Below, one piece after another: positions 5,949 through 5,952 of a stretch of DNA of 5,952 nt. Position numbers and translations under genes: made by a program. The DNA is from CAIVAT01 sp037139855 (GTDB taxonomy: Bacteria; Bacteroidota; Bacteroidia; Bacteroidales; FEN-979). Position 1 is the stretch's first letter; each line of letters starts with the position of its first letter. The notes beneath the pieces are model-generated. The model was not told the origin of the DNA. It did not search any database and worked only from the letters and a program-made list of their open reading frames with translations. The stretch covers positions 1 to 5,952 of the forward strand of contig JBAXFM010000311.1 in the NCBI GenBank assembly GCA_037139855.1, given 5' to 3'.

Positions 5949-5952
5949 TTAA

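Overview
This window most likely comes from the chromosome of a member of the Bacteroidota (Bacteroidetes). The reasons are moderate: AT-leaning coding sequence, genes that mostly lack a strong Shine-Dalgarno sequence, and intergenic sequence resembling the Bacteroidetes promoter (TTTG at -33, TAnnTTTG at -7). No rRNA or tRNA is present to place it better. All genes lie on the + strand. I see no insertion sequence, CRISPR array, tRNA, integrase or toxin-antitoxin pair.

Positions 1-4358 are part of a surface polysaccharide or glycan biosynthesis cluster. First comes the 3' end of a gene cut by the window edge, probably the soluble C-terminal domain of a large membrane protein. It is followed by a DegT/DnrJ/EryC1/StrS PLP aminotransferase (729-1883), a GtrB/DPM1-like family 2 glycosyltransferase with two C-terminal membrane helices (1886-2821), a PglD/NeuD-type left-handed beta-helix acyltransferase (2846-3475), and a class I SAM methyltransferase with an N-terminal four-cysteine knuckle (3501-4358). 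Gaps between genes two to five are 2, 24 and 25 bases, so they probably form one operon.

A plausible joint role is as follows. The aminotransferase puts an amino group on a nucleotide-linked keto-sugar, the PglD/NeuD-like enzyme acylates that amine, the GtrB-like enzyme moves a sugar onto a polyprenyl phosphate, and the methyltransferase decorates the sugar or chain. The upstream membrane protein could be the enzyme that uses the lipid-linked sugar. The individual families are well supported; the combined pathway and its product are inference.

Positions 4359-4598 are a 240-base AT-rich intergenic region that separates the cluster from an unrelated gene. It holds two candidate Bacteroidetes-type promoters and a perfect 12-base palindrome lying on the second -7 element.

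Positions 4599-5948 encode a complete 449-residue protein made almost entirely of about 13 ankyrin repeats, with a charged insert of about 27 residues between repeats 3 and 4. It has no signal peptide or membrane segment and looks cytoplasmic. I did not find a strong case for an entirely new system here. The parts most worth a second look are the compact amino-sugar module and the separately promoted ankyrin gene with its operator-like palindrome.
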